This document shows positions 23,994-32,696 of a stretch of DNA of 64,000 nucleotides, in pieces. A program made the position numbers and the translations under genes. Every line of letters begins with the position of its first letter. The first letter of the stretch is position 1. This DNA is from Planctomycetota bacterium (lineage in GTDB: Bacteria; Planctomycetota; PLA2; JAEUHO01): contig JANQJW010000090.1 of assembly GCA_028281445.1 (NCBI GenBank), positions 1 through 64,000 of the forward strand, in the 5' to 3' direction. The notes under the pieces are model-generated. The model was given only the letters and a program-made list of their open reading frames with translations. It did not search any database and had not been told where the DNA came from.

Positions 23994-25406
23994 ATGACCT
24001 CTGCAACCGGCCTCCCCCCGCTGGTCGACTCGCACTGCCACCTGACCTGGGACAGCTTCGAGGGCGACCTGGAAGACGTGCTCGCGCGCATGCGCGAAGC
24101 GGGCGTGGATCAGTCCGTCGTGGTCGCAACATCGGTCGAGAACGCCTACGCGTGCGCCGCTCTGTGCGAGGGCCGAGAAGGCCTGTATCCGACGGCGGGG
24201 ATCCACCCGAACGACGTCCCCGTGGACGTCGATGCGGCCCTCGCGGCGCTCGACGAGGCCCTTCTGGGCGGCGGGTTCGTGGCTGTCGGCGAGACGGGCC
24301 TCGACTACTACCGGGACAACACCGAGCCGGAGCGCCAGAAGAAGGCGTTCCGCCACCAGTGCACCCTGGCCGTGGAGAACGACCTGCCTGTCATCGTGCA
24401 CATCCGGGACAAGGAAGGCCGCTGGGACGCCTTCGACGACACGGGCGACATCATCGAGGAGTTCCCGGGCCTCCGCGGCGTCATTCATTGCTACACAGGC
24501 GACCCCGCGCACGCGGAGCGCTACCTGGCGTCTGACTTCGTGATTTCCTTCTCGGGCATCCTCACCTTCCCCAAGGGCGAGAACGTGCGCGAGTCCGCGC
24601 TCGCCGTGCCGATCGAACGGACGCTCGTGGAGACGGACGCGCCGTTCCTGGCGCCCATCCCCCGCCGAGGCAAGCGCAACGAGCCGTCGTTCGTCGCGCA
24701 CACGGCGAAGGCGCTGTCCGAGCTCAAGGGACTCTCCGAGGCCGACGTGCGCCGCATCACGACGAAGAACGCCCGGCAGCTCTTCCGCCTGCCGGCCGAA
24801 GAGACGGCGGGACCGCCGACGTACGTCATCCGCAACAGCATCTACGTGAACATCACGAACGCTTGCGATGCAAAGTGCACGTTCTGTCCGCGCACGCACG
24901 ACGACTTCGAGGTCAAGGGCTACGACCTCCGTCGTCCGAAGGACCCGCGCACCCAGGAGATCATCGCTTCAATTGGCGATCCGACGCGATACGACGAGGT
25001 CGTCTTCTGCGGATTCGGGGAGCCGACACTCCGCCTCGAGACGGTCAAGGACGTCGCGCGCTGGGCCAAGGAGCGCGGCGTCAAGACGCGCCTGAACACC
25101 AACGGGCACGCCGACCTGATCAACAAGCGCGCCACGGCTCCCGAGCTCGCCGAGGTGATCGACGTTGCGTCGGTCAGCCTCAACGCGCAGAACCGCGAGG
25201 TCTTCGAGCGCCACTGTCCGTCGGCGTTCTCGCCGGACGGCTACACGCCGATGCTCGACTGGATCCGCGCGGCGCGGGACGCGGGCATCGCGGTCGTCCT
25301 CACCGCCGTCGACGGGCTCGAAGGCGTCGACATGGCCGCCTGCGAGCAGATCGCAAAGGACCTCGGCGTGACCTGGCGTGGCCGCACCCTGAGCGAAGTC
25401 GGTTAG
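23994..25406 (+). CDS. TatD-family nuclease fused to a radical SAM domain
   Basis: A 470-residue fusion. Residues 9-265 are a TatD-type metal-dependent hydrolase: 'LVDSHCHLTW' (H14, H16), 'GETGLDYYRDN', 'PVIVHIRD', 'GVIHCYTGD' and 'LVETDAPFLAP'. Residues about 280-470 are a radical SAM domain with the Fe-S motif C291-x3-C295-x2-C298 in 'NACDAKCTFCPR', 'VVFCGFGEPTLRLETV' (the GGE-like SAM motif) and 'TRLNTNGHADL'. In many genomes a 'TatD-associated radical SAM protein' is a separate neighbouring gene; here the two are one polypeptide. Known roles are nuclease/3'-end trimming for TatD and unknown chemistry for the radical SAM part. The start has no ribosome site. Confidence 0.9.
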   Translation: MTSATGLPPLVDSHCHLTWDSFEGDLEDVLARMREAGVDQSVVVATSVENAYACAALCEGREGLYPTAGIHPNDVPVDVDAALAALDEALLGGGFVAVGETGLDYYRDNTEPERQKKAFRHQCTLAVENDLPVIVHIRDKEGRWDAFDDTGDIIEEFPGLRGVIHCYTGDPAHAERYLASDFVISFSGILTFPKGENVRESALAVPIERTLVETDAPFLAPIPRRGKRNEPSFVAHTAKALSELKGLSEADVRRITTKNARQLFRLPAEETAGPPTYVIRNSIYVNITNACDAKCTFCPRTHDDFEVKGYDLRRPKDPRTQEIIASIGDPTRYDEVVFCGFGEPTLRLETVKDVARWAKERGVKTRLNTNGHADLINKRATAPELAEVIDVASVSLNAQNREVFERHCPSAFSPDGYTPMLDWIRAARDAGIAVVLTAVDGLEGVDMAACEQIAKDLGVTWRGRTLSEVG

Positions 25407-25420
25407 GCACCGATCCCCGG

Positions 25421-25426
25421 TAGGAT
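25421..25426 (+). promoter_or_regulatory. Candidate -10 element (TAGGAT) that decides the MoxR start
   Basis: TAGGAT overlaps the in-frame ATG at 25425, so if it is the -10 that ATG cannot be translated and the TTG at 25452 (with GGAGAG 8 nt upstream) must be the start. Confidence 0.35.
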
Positions 25427-25451
25427 GCGGCCCGACCGGAGAGAGGCCCCC

Positions 25452-26450
25452 TTGAGCACCCCCACCGTCCAGGAGACCGCCCAGGCTGTCGCCCGCTTTG
25501 CGGACGACATGGGCAAGCTGCGCGACGCCGTCGGTCGCATCATCGTCGGCCACGAGGAGGTCGTGGAGTCGGCGCTCCTGTGTCTCTTCGCAGGCGGGCA
25601 CCTGCTGCTCGAAGGGGTGCCGGGTACGGGCAAGACGCTGCTCGTCCGCACCCTGGCCGACGCACTCGACCTCTCCTTCGGGCGCGTGCAGTGCACGCCG
25701 GACCTGATGCCTGCCGACGTCGTCGGCACTTACCTGGTCACGGAGGAAGAGGGCAAGCGGGAGTTCGTCTTCCGCCGGGGACCGGTCTTCGCCAACATCG
25801 TCCTGACCGACGAGGTCAACCGCGCCACGCCCAAGACCCAGAGCGCCGTGCTCGAAGCGATGCAGGAGCGCCAGGTCACGTCCGGCGGGCAGACCTTCCC
25901 GCTGCCCGATCCGTTCGTCGTGCTCGCCACGGTGAACCCGATCGAGATGGAGGGCACGTTCCCGCTGCCCGAAGCGCAGCTCGACCGGTTCCTTCTCAAG
26001 TGCATGGTCCCCAACGCCGGGATCGCCGAGATGGAGACGATTCTCGATCGCACGACCACGGAGTCGCAGCCCGAGATCGAAGCCGTACTAGACGGCGAGC
26101 GCGTGCGCACCATGCAAGCCATGACGCGCCAGGTTCCGCTGGGCGACCGCCCGCGCCATTGGATCGCGCGCCTCGTACACGCGACGCGCCCGGACGCCGA
26201 CGAAGCCGGTCCTCAAACGCGACGCTACGTGCGCTTCGGCGCGAGCGCGCGCGCCGCACAGGCATTGGCGCTGTGCGGAAAGGTCATGGCCCTGGCCGGT
26301 GGTCGCGCGGCCGTCGCGCGCGAGGATCTGCGCACAATCGCCCACGCCGCGCTCCGCCATCGGATCGTGCTCAATTTCGAAGCCGAGGCCGAGGGCGTCA
26401 CCACGGAGTCGATCGTCGACGAAGCGCTGGAGCAGGCCGGAAACGGGTAG
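25452..26450 (+). CDS. MoxR-family AAA+ ATPase
   Basis: A 332-residue AAA+ ATPase of the MoxR family. Walker A is 'GVPGTGKT' (55-62), Walker B 'IVLTDEVNRA', sensor 1 lies in 'VVLATVNPIEMEGTFPLPEA' and the arginine finger region in 'QLDRFLLK'. The C-terminal lid has 'RYVRFGASARAAQALALCGK', typical of MoxR. These ATPases act as chaperones that mature or insert partner proteins, usually next to DUF58 and von Willebrand A-domain genes; neither is present here, so this one is an orphan. Start at TTG 25452 gives the common M-S-T-P opening; ATG 25425 is the alternative. Confidence 0.87.
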   Translation: MSTPTVQETAQAVARFADDMGKLRDAVGRIIVGHEEVVESALLCLFAGGHLLLEGVPGTGKTLLVRTLADALDLSFGRVQCTPDLMPADVVGTYLVTEEEGKREFVFRRGPVFANIVLTDEVNRATPKTQSAVLEAMQERQVTSGGQTFPLPDPFVVLATVNPIEMEGTFPLPEAQLDRFLLKCMVPNAGIAEMETILDRTTTESQPEIEAVLDGERVRTMQAMTRQVPLGDRPRHWIARLVHATRPDADEAGPQTRRYVRFGASARAAQALALCGKVMALAGGRAAVAREDLRTIAHAALRHRIVLNFEAEAEGVTTESIVDEALEQAGNG

Positions 26451-26567
26451 CGCAGAACCGCGCTGTTGATGCGTAGAGGTCCTCTTAGCGTCCTCTGAAT
26501 GCGGTTGGACTTCTCTTGCTGCATCTGCGTTCCGTGGTTGAACAGGCCCCCCGCGGGGCCTACGATC

Positions 26568-26573
26568 TAGCCT
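26568..26573 (+). promoter_or_regulatory. Candidate -10 element (TAGCCT) for the STAS gene
   Basis: TAGCCT lies 23 nt before the ATG at 26597; a GGGGTAGGGA stretch in the leader is the ribosome site. Confidence 0.35.
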
Positions 26574-26596
26574 CGTGTCCGGGGTAGGGAGTCGCC

Positions 26597-27376
26597 ATGA
26601 AGCTCGAAAAGCACCGTTACGACGATGTCGTGATCCTCAAATTCACGGGGGAATTCGACACGTTCAACCTGCCTGCGTTCAGCGAGCGGATCGACCGCAT
26701 GATCGCAGCCGGTGACAACCAGCTCGTGCTCGACCTGCACCTGCTCAAGTTCATCAACTCGGCCGCGCTGGGCTACTTGATCAAGACCTCCAAGTCGGTC
26801 AAGGCCGGGGGCGGCGAGGTCGTGCTGGCGCGCCCGAGCAAGTTCATCCGCAAGACCCTGACGACCCTCGGTCTGGACGACGTCTTCAAGATCTTCCAGT
26901 CGGTGGAGGCGGGCGTCTCTCACTTCCACACGGGCGAAGACGTCGGCGAGATCAAGCTCGAGGGCGGGGAGTACGACGAGTCGCTGACGGGCAGCGTGCC
27001 GATCCTCTTCCGGCCCACGGGCAGCCCGGACGCCGAGAGCCTTCCGAACCAGGTCGGACGCATCGTGACGCTCTACGAAGACGGCCTCCTGTTCCGCTAC
27101 GAGCCCGCCGCCGAAGGCGAGGACCCGGTGGAGTCGTTCCTGCGCACCGGCCAGAGCCTCAAGCTCAAGTTCCGCCAGCCGTTCGCCGTCAAGGAGTACT
27201 ACTTCGAGATGAGCGGCAGCGTCGTCGAAGTCAACCAGATGGCCAGCGGCGACGACGAGGACACGCCGGTCGACGCCGTCCGCGTCAAGTACGACACGAT
27301 CAAGGACGAGGACCGCAAGCACCTCGAGCAGTTCGTGCGCGACCAGGAGTCGTGGAAGGCCGAGCTGTCGCAGTAG
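26597..27376 (+). CDS. STAS-domain protein with C-terminal PilZ-like region
   Basis: A 259-residue cytoplasmic protein. Residues 1-105 are a STAS domain of the anti-sigma-factor antagonist type: 'VVILKFTGEFDTFNLPAF', then 'LVLDLHLLKFINSAALGYLI' with S55 at the position phosphorylated in SpoIIAA-like proteins. Residues about 130-240 form a beta-rich domain ('GRIVTLYEDGLLFRYEP', 'EYYFEMSGSVVEVNQ') that looks like a PilZ barrel but lacks an obvious RxxxR motif. The combination suggests partner-switch signalling with a second-messenger-like sensor; the kinase partner is not in the window. Confidence 0.78.
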   Translation: MKLEKHRYDDVVILKFTGEFDTFNLPAFSERIDRMIAAGDNQLVLDLHLLKFINSAALGYLIKTSKSVKAGGGEVVLARPSKFIRKTLTTLGLDDVFKIFQSVEAGVSHFHTGEDVGEIKLEGGEYDESLTGSVPILFRPTGSPDAESLPNQVGRIVTLYEDGLLFRYEPAAEGEDPVESFLRTGQSLKLKFRQPFAVKEYYFEMSGSVVEVNQMASGDDEDTPVDAVRVKYDTIKDEDRKHLEQFVRDQESWKAELSQ

Positions 27377-27391
27377 CGGATCGAGTGTGCT

Positions 27392-27514
27392 CGCGGGCCG
27401 ACCACTCGGCCCTACGGGCCTCGGGTCGCCCGTACATCGACGCCTCACCTGAAATGGCCGCTGGGGATCTCGCGATGTAGGGGCGACCCGAGCATCGCGA
27501 GTGGTCGGCCCGCG
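27392..27514. repeat. Palindromic intergenic repeat B, copy 1
   Basis: A ~123-bp element with 17-bp perfect terminal inverted repeats CGCGGGCCGACCACTCG / CGAGTGGTCGGCCCGCG. Inside are a second inverted pair GGGTCGCC..TACATCG / CGATGTAGGGGCGACCC and a spacer. A related copy lies at 62077. The inner GTAGGGGCGACCC is shared with the ends of repeat A. It sits between the convergent STAS and aroB genes and could act as a two-way terminator. Confidence 0.8.
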
Positions 27515-27518
27515 AACG

Positions 27519-28532
27519 TCACAGCACCGCGCGGATCTCGTGTTCCGTCACGTCCTCGAACACCGCGGCGCCGGTGCGGCCCGTCGGCAAGACGAAGGTG
27601 TGTGTGGTACCGGGCGTGCGCTTCTTGTCGAGTGCCATCGCGTCGAACAGCGCATCCGGACGGATGCCCGGCTTCTCGGTCGGCAGACCGAGCGCTTGGA
27701 GTGTGCGTGCCTGCTCCGCACGCTCATCGAAGAGGCCGCGCGCCTCCGCGATCCCGGCTGCCGCATGCATGCCGATGGCGACCGCCTCGCCGTGGCGCAC
27801 GGCCTCGTTGCCGAGCACGCGCTCGAGCGCGTGCCCGATCGTGTGCCCGTAGTTGAGCAGGCGCCGGGGACCGTGGTCGCGTAGGTCCTGCGCCACGAGG
27901 GCCTGCTTCACGGCGACGGCTCGTTGCAGGACGTCGATCCACGCATCAGACGGTTCGGGTGCACCGCGCTCCAGACGATCGAGCAGCGCTTCGTCAGCGA
28001 TGCGCCCGCACTTGTACACCTCGGCGAGTCCCGCCGTCCGGTCTCGCGCATCCAGGGTGTCGAGGTAGTCCACATCGGACAAGACGAGGGACGGCTCGTG
28101 GAACGTGCCGAGGAGGTTCTTGCCGCGCGGGTGGTTCACCGCGGTCTTGCCCCCCACCGCCGCATCGGCCATCGCTACGACGGTCGTCGCGACCGCAACC
28201 CACGGAACGCCGCGCCGCACGGTCGCCGCGGCGAAGCCGCCGACGTCCTGCGCAGCTCCGCCCCCCATCACGACGACCGGCTCGCTGCGGCGGAGGTCAA
28301 GCAGGCGATCCTGCAGCTCACCCAGCACCGAGCGGTCCTTGGCTGCCTCACCCGGCGGCACGCTGCACCGCACGAGCTCACGACCCGCGGGATCGGGCAG
28401 CGGCCAGAGCGCAGCGACCCGCGCGTCGACCACCAGCCCGTAGCGCTCCGCATTCGGAAAGGCCGCTGCGACTTGGTCCCAGACACGCGCATGCAGCCCC
28501 GATCCGATCCGGACGGTCGTGGGCTCAGTCAT
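27519..28532 (-). CDS. aroB: 3-dehydroquinate synthase
   Basis: Converts DAHP to 3-dehydroquinate, the second step of the shikimate pathway. Diagnostic motifs are present in order: the NAD-binding 'VVVMGGGAAQDVGGFAAATV', 'ATTVVAMADAAVGGKTAVN' with the catalytic lysine and Asp, 'GKNLLGTFHEPSLVLSD', 'GLAEVYKCG', and the zinc site 'LNYGHTIGHALE'. At 337 residues it is slightly shorter than E. coli AroB (362). The glycine-rich loop reads GGGAAQD rather than GGGVIGD. The start overlaps the upstream two-TM protein gene by 8 nt. Confidence 0.9.
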   Translation of the reverse strand: MTEPTTVRIGSGLHARVWDQVAAAFPNAERYGLVVDARVAALWPLPDPAGRELVRCSVPPGEAAKDRSVLGELQDRLLDLRRSEPVVVMGGGAAQDVGGFAAATVRRGVPWVAVATTVVAMADAAVGGKTAVNHPRGKNLLGTFHEPSLVLSDVDYLDTLDARDRTAGLAEVYKCGRIADEALLDRLERGAPEPSDAWIDVLQRAVAVKQALVAQDLRDHGPRRLLNYGHTIGHALERVLGNEAVRHGEAVAIGMHAAAGIAEARGLFDERAEQARTLQALGLPTEKPGIRPDALFDAMALDKKRTPGTTHTFVLPTGRTGAAVFEDVTEHEIRAVL

Positions 28533-30096
28533 CGGCCGGTGCTTCCGGCTCCGGCTGGGGTTGCGGGTCAGGGTCGGGCTGCGACTCCGGCGGGGCGCCC
28601 GCTGTCGCGCCGCTTCCCGCGGCGCGCGCGCGCCTGCGCAGCTCCCAGCGGTGCTTCTCCATACGGTCCGCCTGCTTCTGGCCGCCGCGAATCAGCACCA
28701 CGTAGAAGATGAGACCGAGGAGAACCATCGCGCCCGCAACCCAGAGCATCGCCGATCGCATGGCCTGTCCCGCCTGATCGTCGGGAAACGGCTCGGCGTG
28801 GAGCACGACGAACATGGGGACGGTGATCGGCTGCGGCCGCCCGGATCCGTCGGGCCGGGCGAACTGCGTGTCGTACGTCAGGTTCTTGACGAACACGCCG
28901 TAGATGCGCAGGTGGTCTTCCCGGTTGCCCTCTACGCCCTCGAAGGTCGTGATCGGGTACGGCAGGATCGTCCGCAGCGCCACGTTGCGGTAGTGATCCG
29001 AGATGAGCGTCAGGAGCTGGAACTGGTCCACGCCCCACTGGTTGCGCGGCACGCGGTCCCAGTCGTACTGCAGTACCTCGGCAATGATCCCGGACACCCG
29101 GTAGATCCTGCCGCGGGCCTTCTCCGTGAACGGGCGTGGATCGTCCAGATCCACAGCGACCTCCTTCTTCCACGTCTCGAAGGTCTGCTTGCCCCATTCC
29201 TTCCAGCCGACGCCCTCCAGGACGTCCTGCTTCACCGCCTCGTAGCCGCGGGTGCGTGCCCATTGCACGACCTCGAACAGCGCATCCTCTTCCCAGTTGC
29301 GCGACTCGCGATTGAACCGGTCCTGGACGTCGGACCAAAGCGCCTCGTCCAGCGTGGAAATGGGCGCAAGGCGCTCCTCCCGCGGCAGCTCGATGCGGAA
29401 GCGTGTTGCGAAGACGACGGGCGCCGGCTCACGCAGCACGGTGCTGCCCAGAGTCCCCGTGCGCTCCTGGAAGTAGACGCCGCGCACGATGACGTGCTGG
29501 CCAGGGAGAATCGTCTCGGCCCGGACGAGGGGCGGTTTGGCATCGACGGGCGCGCCCTCGGAGAAGTCCGAACCGCGGCCGTGCTTGACCGCAACGGCGT
29601 AGCTTCCGTCGGCGCCCTCGATGACGACGGACCAAAGCCGTTCATTGGCCGAGGCGTCCGGACGCGGGCGGTACTCCTCGCGGGAGACGTCGACAACCCG
29701 TCCCTCGATCTCGAGGTGCGTGCCACGCGCGTCCTGCTTCAACGCCGACGTGCCTGCTGCCGGCGTCACGCGGGTCTGCACAGGACCGAGGCGCCCCGTG
29801 CGCTGGATCTTCCGGATGTACTCGATGGCCGGCACCGCGAAGCGCTCGGGCGCTGCCCTGGCCTCCGCGACCCGTCGCTTCAGCTCGTCCGCATCGAGCA
29901 AGGGGCCGGGATCGACCTCCTTCGTCTCCTCGACCGGTGCCGCTGCGGGCTTGGCCGACTTCTCGCCGTCGTCTTTGGTCGCGCCCATGACGATGAAGCC
30001 GCCGAGCGCGAGGAGTGCTGCCACGTAGAGAGAGAGCCGGAGTCGCTCCTGCGCACCAAAGCCCGTCTGCCGGTCCTTCTTCAGTTGCTCGAACAT
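28525..30096 (-). CDS. Two-transmembrane-helix protein, unknown function
   Basis: A 523-residue protein with membrane helices at about 20-38 and 450-470 and a ~410-residue region between them that should be periplasmic. That region has a lysine/proline-rich linker, then beta-rich segments ('THLEIEGRVVDVSREEY', 'QHVIVRGVYFQERTG', 'YRVSGIIAEVLQYDW', 'LRIYGVFVKNLTYD') that look like several OB-fold-like barrels. The cytoplasmic tail is basic, then ends in a Pro/Glu/Asp repeat. I do not recognise the family. It is co-transcribed with aroB by an 8-nt overlap and follows the proline-rich protein gene. Confidence 0.72.
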   Translation of the reverse strand: MFEQLKKDRQTGFGAQERLRLSLYVAALLALGGFIVMGATKDDGEKSAKPAAAPVEETKEVDPGPLLDADELKRRVAEARAAPERFAVPAIEYIRKIQRTGRLGPVQTRVTPAAGTSALKQDARGTHLEIEGRVVDVSREEYRPRPDASANERLWSVVIEGADGSYAVAVKHGRGSDFSEGAPVDAKPPLVRAETILPGQHVIVRGVYFQERTGTLGSTVLREPAPVVFATRFRIELPREERLAPISTLDEALWSDVQDRFNRESRNWEEDALFEVVQWARTRGYEAVKQDVLEGVGWKEWGKQTFETWKKEVAVDLDDPRPFTEKARGRIYRVSGIIAEVLQYDWDRVPRNQWGVDQFQLLTLISDHYRNVALRTILPYPITTFEGVEGNREDHLRIYGVFVKNLTYDTQFARPDGSGRPQPITVPMFVVLHAEPFPDDQAGQAMRSAMLWVAGAMVLLGLIFYVVLIRGGQKQADRMEKHRWELRRRARAAGSGATAGAPPESQPDPDPQPQPEPEAPADD

Positions 30097-30159
30097 TCAG
30101 GTTCCTGCACGGGGCCGGCGGGCGAATCGCAGCGTAGCACGGTGCCGGGGCCCGAACGG

Positions 30160-31683
30160 CTATCCACCACCGGGCGGCGGCGGGAGCTTGTTCGAATCGT
30201 CGGGCACGCCGTCCGGCGCAGGCGGCTGCTGCGGGCGCGGCGGCGGCGGCTGGCCCGCAGGCGGCGGCAGCGTGTTGCCACGCGACCAGCGTGACGGGTC
30301 GCCGGGCGGCGGCGGCGGCGCAGGCGCCCCGCGACGCGGGAAGTTGAGCTCCCTGTGGTACGTCACGCCGGGCTGAGGCTGCGCGGGCTGCCCTGGAACG
30401 CGCTGACCCGCCGGCGGAACGTACGGCTGGGACCACTGTCGCGGCGCGCCGGGCTGCTGAGGCGGCTGCGGCGCAGGTGGCCGCACCTCGTACGTACCGC
30501 CGGTGATGTAGTAGCCACGTTCCGGCTGGGGTGGAGCAGGCTGCACGACGAACGGAGCAGGCGATGTTCCGGCGGGCGCCTCGCCGCTGGCCGGCGCCGG
30601 GAGCGGGGGCGGCTGGTTCACGACGGCCGGCACGGGCGGCGTGTTGGCGTCCGTGTTCGTGGCGCCGCGACGGTGGGGATCGAGGATCGAAGACGCCCAC
30701 GTCGGATCCTGCGCCGGAGACCAATCGGGCCGGCGCGCGCCAGGCGCAGGCTGTACGGGTGCAGGGGCCGACCAGTCGCGGGTCGGTGCACTCGGTGCCT
30801 GTGGTGCTTGCGGTACGGGACCGGTGGATCGCGGCACCGGCTGGACAACGGTCCGATCCGTTCCGGACCACTCGACCGGCGGCCCGGGACGCGGAGGCGG
30901 CCGGAACTCCCACAGCGGCGGACGAGGGCGCACCGGCGTGTTGAACTCCCACGGCGGCGGCGAAGGACGCGGTGCGACCGGATAGGTCCCACGCGGCCCT
31001 GTCGGGTACGCCGGCGCTGCGGCCGGCTGCGTGTACCGCCCCGGTCTTGTGTAGCGCGGCGCGGGACGACGACGCGGTCCGGTGTCGAACGTCGGCGGAA
31101 CCGGGGCGGGCGCGGTCAGCCCACTCGTGTTCGGCGTGCGAATGCTCGACGCCCAGTTCGGATCGTCGGTCGTCGGCGCGCGACGCTCCCAGCCGTACGG
31201 ACGCACGGGCTGCGGCGGCGGCGGCTGCGGCGCGGCCTGCACGGGCGCGGGCGGCGGCGGTGTCGGCAGTTGCGGCAGAGGGGGTGTGGGTGCCGGCGGC
31301 GGCGGCACAGGCGGCTGCGGTATGGGCGGCTGGGGCGCGGGCGGTGTGGGTGCACCCGGCGCAGCCGGTTGTGCAATCGACGTCGGCTCCTTCGCCCCAT
31401 TCGGAGTCATCGTGGGGGGAAGCGGCGGAGGCGGCGGTGGCGCGGGTTGAGGGAACGCACGCGGCTCGGGGGCAGGGGGCACCGGGACGGGCGTCGGTAG
31501 CGGCGGCACCGGCGTCGGTGTCCGCGGTGCGGGCGCAGGCGGGACGGGCGCCGGCTTGGGCGGAGGCTTCGGCGATCGCCGCACCACCGGCGGCGGCAGG
31601 TTCTCGTCGCACACGGCCACGTCGGTCGGCAGCACGACCAACGCGCACGCGCACACCCAGGCGATAGACACCACGGCCTTCAT
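30160..31683 (-). CDS. Exported proline-rich protein
   Basis: A 507-residue low-complexity protein with signal peptide about 1-24. It is more than a quarter proline, with long P-x-P, P-P-x and PAP/PQPP stretches, expected to form an extended polyproline rod in the cell envelope. A short motif recurs: 'DDPNWASSIRTP' near residue 172 and 'QDPTWASSILDP' near residue 326, which may be a binding sequence. No domain is recognised. AGGAGG precedes the ATG. The sharp cytosine skew of the coding strand explains the long empty frames on the other strand. Confidence 0.7.
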   Translation of the reverse strand: MKAVVSIAWVCACALVVLPTDVAVCDENLPPPVVRRSPKPPPKPAPVPPAPAPRTPTPVPPLPTPVPVPPAPEPRAFPQPAPPPPPPLPPTMTPNGAKEPTSIAQPAAPGAPTPPAPQPPIPQPPVPPPPAPTPPLPQLPTPPPPAPVQAAPQPPPPQPVRPYGWERRAPTTDDPNWASSIRTPNTSGLTAPAPVPPTFDTGPRRRPAPRYTRPGRYTQPAAAPAYPTGPRGTYPVAPRPSPPPWEFNTPVRPRPPLWEFRPPPRPGPPVEWSGTDRTVVQPVPRSTGPVPQAPQAPSAPTRDWSAPAPVQPAPGARRPDWSPAQDPTWASSILDPHRRGATNTDANTPPVPAVVNQPPPLPAPASGEAPAGTSPAPFVVQPAPPQPERGYYITGGTYEVRPPAPQPPQQPGAPRQWSQPYVPPAGQRVPGQPAQPQPGVTYHRELNFPRRGAPAPPPPPGDPSRWSRGNTLPPPAGQPPPPRPQQPPAPDGVPDDSNKLPPPPGGG

Positions 31684-31795
31684 GACGGCCTCCTGCCCTC
31701 TACACCCCTCCCAGGATAGTGCTCGCCACGTTGCACAGCCAGGTCACGGTGCCTAGAGATGTGCAGAAGGCTCCATTGGGGCTCGCAACGCTCAC

Positions 31796-31835
31796 AAAAA
31801 GCGAAAAAGCCGCCGCGGGAGGATCCCGCGGCGGC
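31796..31835 (-). terminator. Intrinsic terminator of the cysteine-rich repeat protein gene
   Basis: An 11-bp perfect stem GCCGCCGCGGG/CCCGCGGCGGC (31809-31835) with a 5-nt loop is followed on the minus strand by TTTTTCGCTTTTT. It lies 25 bp after the stop codon at 31860. This is the only classical hairpin-plus-T-run terminator I found in the window, which fits a highly expressed gene. Confidence 0.85.
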
Positions 31836-31859
31836 CCGTGGTGCTGTGGTTGAGGCGCT

Positions 31860-32696
31860 CTAGCCGCCGGCCGTCGTGCCGCAGGGCACGCACTTGCACT
31901 CGCGGACGACGCGCGTGCGAGCGGGGCAGACCTCGACGGTCTTGGTCTCGTAGCCCGTGCAGACGCGGACCGTGCGGACGCCGCACTGGACGCGTTCGGT
32001 CTTCGTGCCGCAGCAGACCCGGCGGGTCTCGGTGCCGTCCTGGTAGCGCTCGGTGCGCGTGCCGCACTGGACGCGCTCGTTCTCATAGCCCGTGCACACC
32101 TTGACGGTACGCGTGCCGTTCTGGACGCGCTCGCAGCGGGTGCCGCACTGGACCTGCTCGGTCTTGTAGCCGGTGCACTTGCGGACGGTGCGCGTGCCGC
32201 ACTGGTAGCGCTCGGTCTTGCAACCGCACGTGACGGTCTTCGTGCCGCCGCACGGATCACAGGGGTCGCAGACCTCCTGGGTGATCGGAATGCTGCGCGT
32301 CGCGAAGACGGGGACTTCCTCGGTCTCGTAGACAGGCGTTCGAACGGTGCGGTACACGGGAACGGTGCGCGTCGTGTAGACCGGAATCTCCATGTCCTTG
32401 TAGACGGGCTTGCGGCGGTTCACGTAGCAGGGCACCTGGCGCGTCTTCCAGACGGGAACCTGGACCTCGCGGTAGACCGGCGTCTGCTTGCAGGTGTAGA
32501 TCGGGATTTCCTTGGTGCCCCAGACCGGCGTGCGGATCTCGCGCGTGACGGCGGGAATGGTGATGGTCTTGCACTCGCACTGGCGGACCATCGGGGTACA
32601 GGGCTGGCACGGGTCGCAGCAGTCGTTGGCCGAGGCCACACCTGCCGTGCCGAGCACCAGGAGCGCCGCGAACGCGGCAATCGAGAGGGATCGCAT
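31860..32696 (-). CDS. Secreted cysteine-rich repeat protein (planctomycete YTV-like envelope protein)
   Basis: A 278-residue exported protein, signal peptide about 1-23. Two repeat zones make up the mature chain. Residues about 45-140 are ~10-residue beta repeats built on 'TxxVPVY' (for example 'REVQVPVWKTRQVPCYVN', 'TTRTVPVYRTVRTPVYE'). Residues about 150-270 are ~20-residue cysteine repeats of the form 'ERVQCGTRTVR-C-T-GY'. About 28 cysteines suggest a disulfide-bonded or cross-linked fibre. It resembles the YTV-type proteins described from planctomycete cell walls, though the exact YTV domain is not certain. A strong terminator follows. Confidence 0.75.
   Translation of the reverse strand: MRSLSIAAFAALLVLGTAGVASANDCCDPCQPCTPMVRQCECKTITIPAVTREIRTPVWGTKEIPIYTCKQTPVYREVQVPVWKTRQVPCYVNRRKPVYKDMEIPVYTTRTVPVYRTVRTPVYETEEVPVFATRSIPITQEVCDPCDPCGGTKTVTCGCKTERYQCGTRTVRKCTGYKTEQVQCGTRCERVQNGTRTVKVCTGYENERVQCGTRTERYQDGTETRRVCCGTKTERVQCGVRTVRVCTGYETKTVEVCPARTRVVRECKCVPCGTTAGG

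Noticed and set aside
29642-31654. 670-codon open frame on the minus strand
   Set aside because: It overlaps both the two-TM protein and the proline-rich protein in another frame. It is Ala/Arg/Thr-rich without motifs, a result of the C-rich proline codons.
30160-31683. Proline-rich protein as a TonB or collagen-like protein
   Set aside because: There is no TonB C-terminal domain or membrane anchor and no G-x-y triplet pattern.
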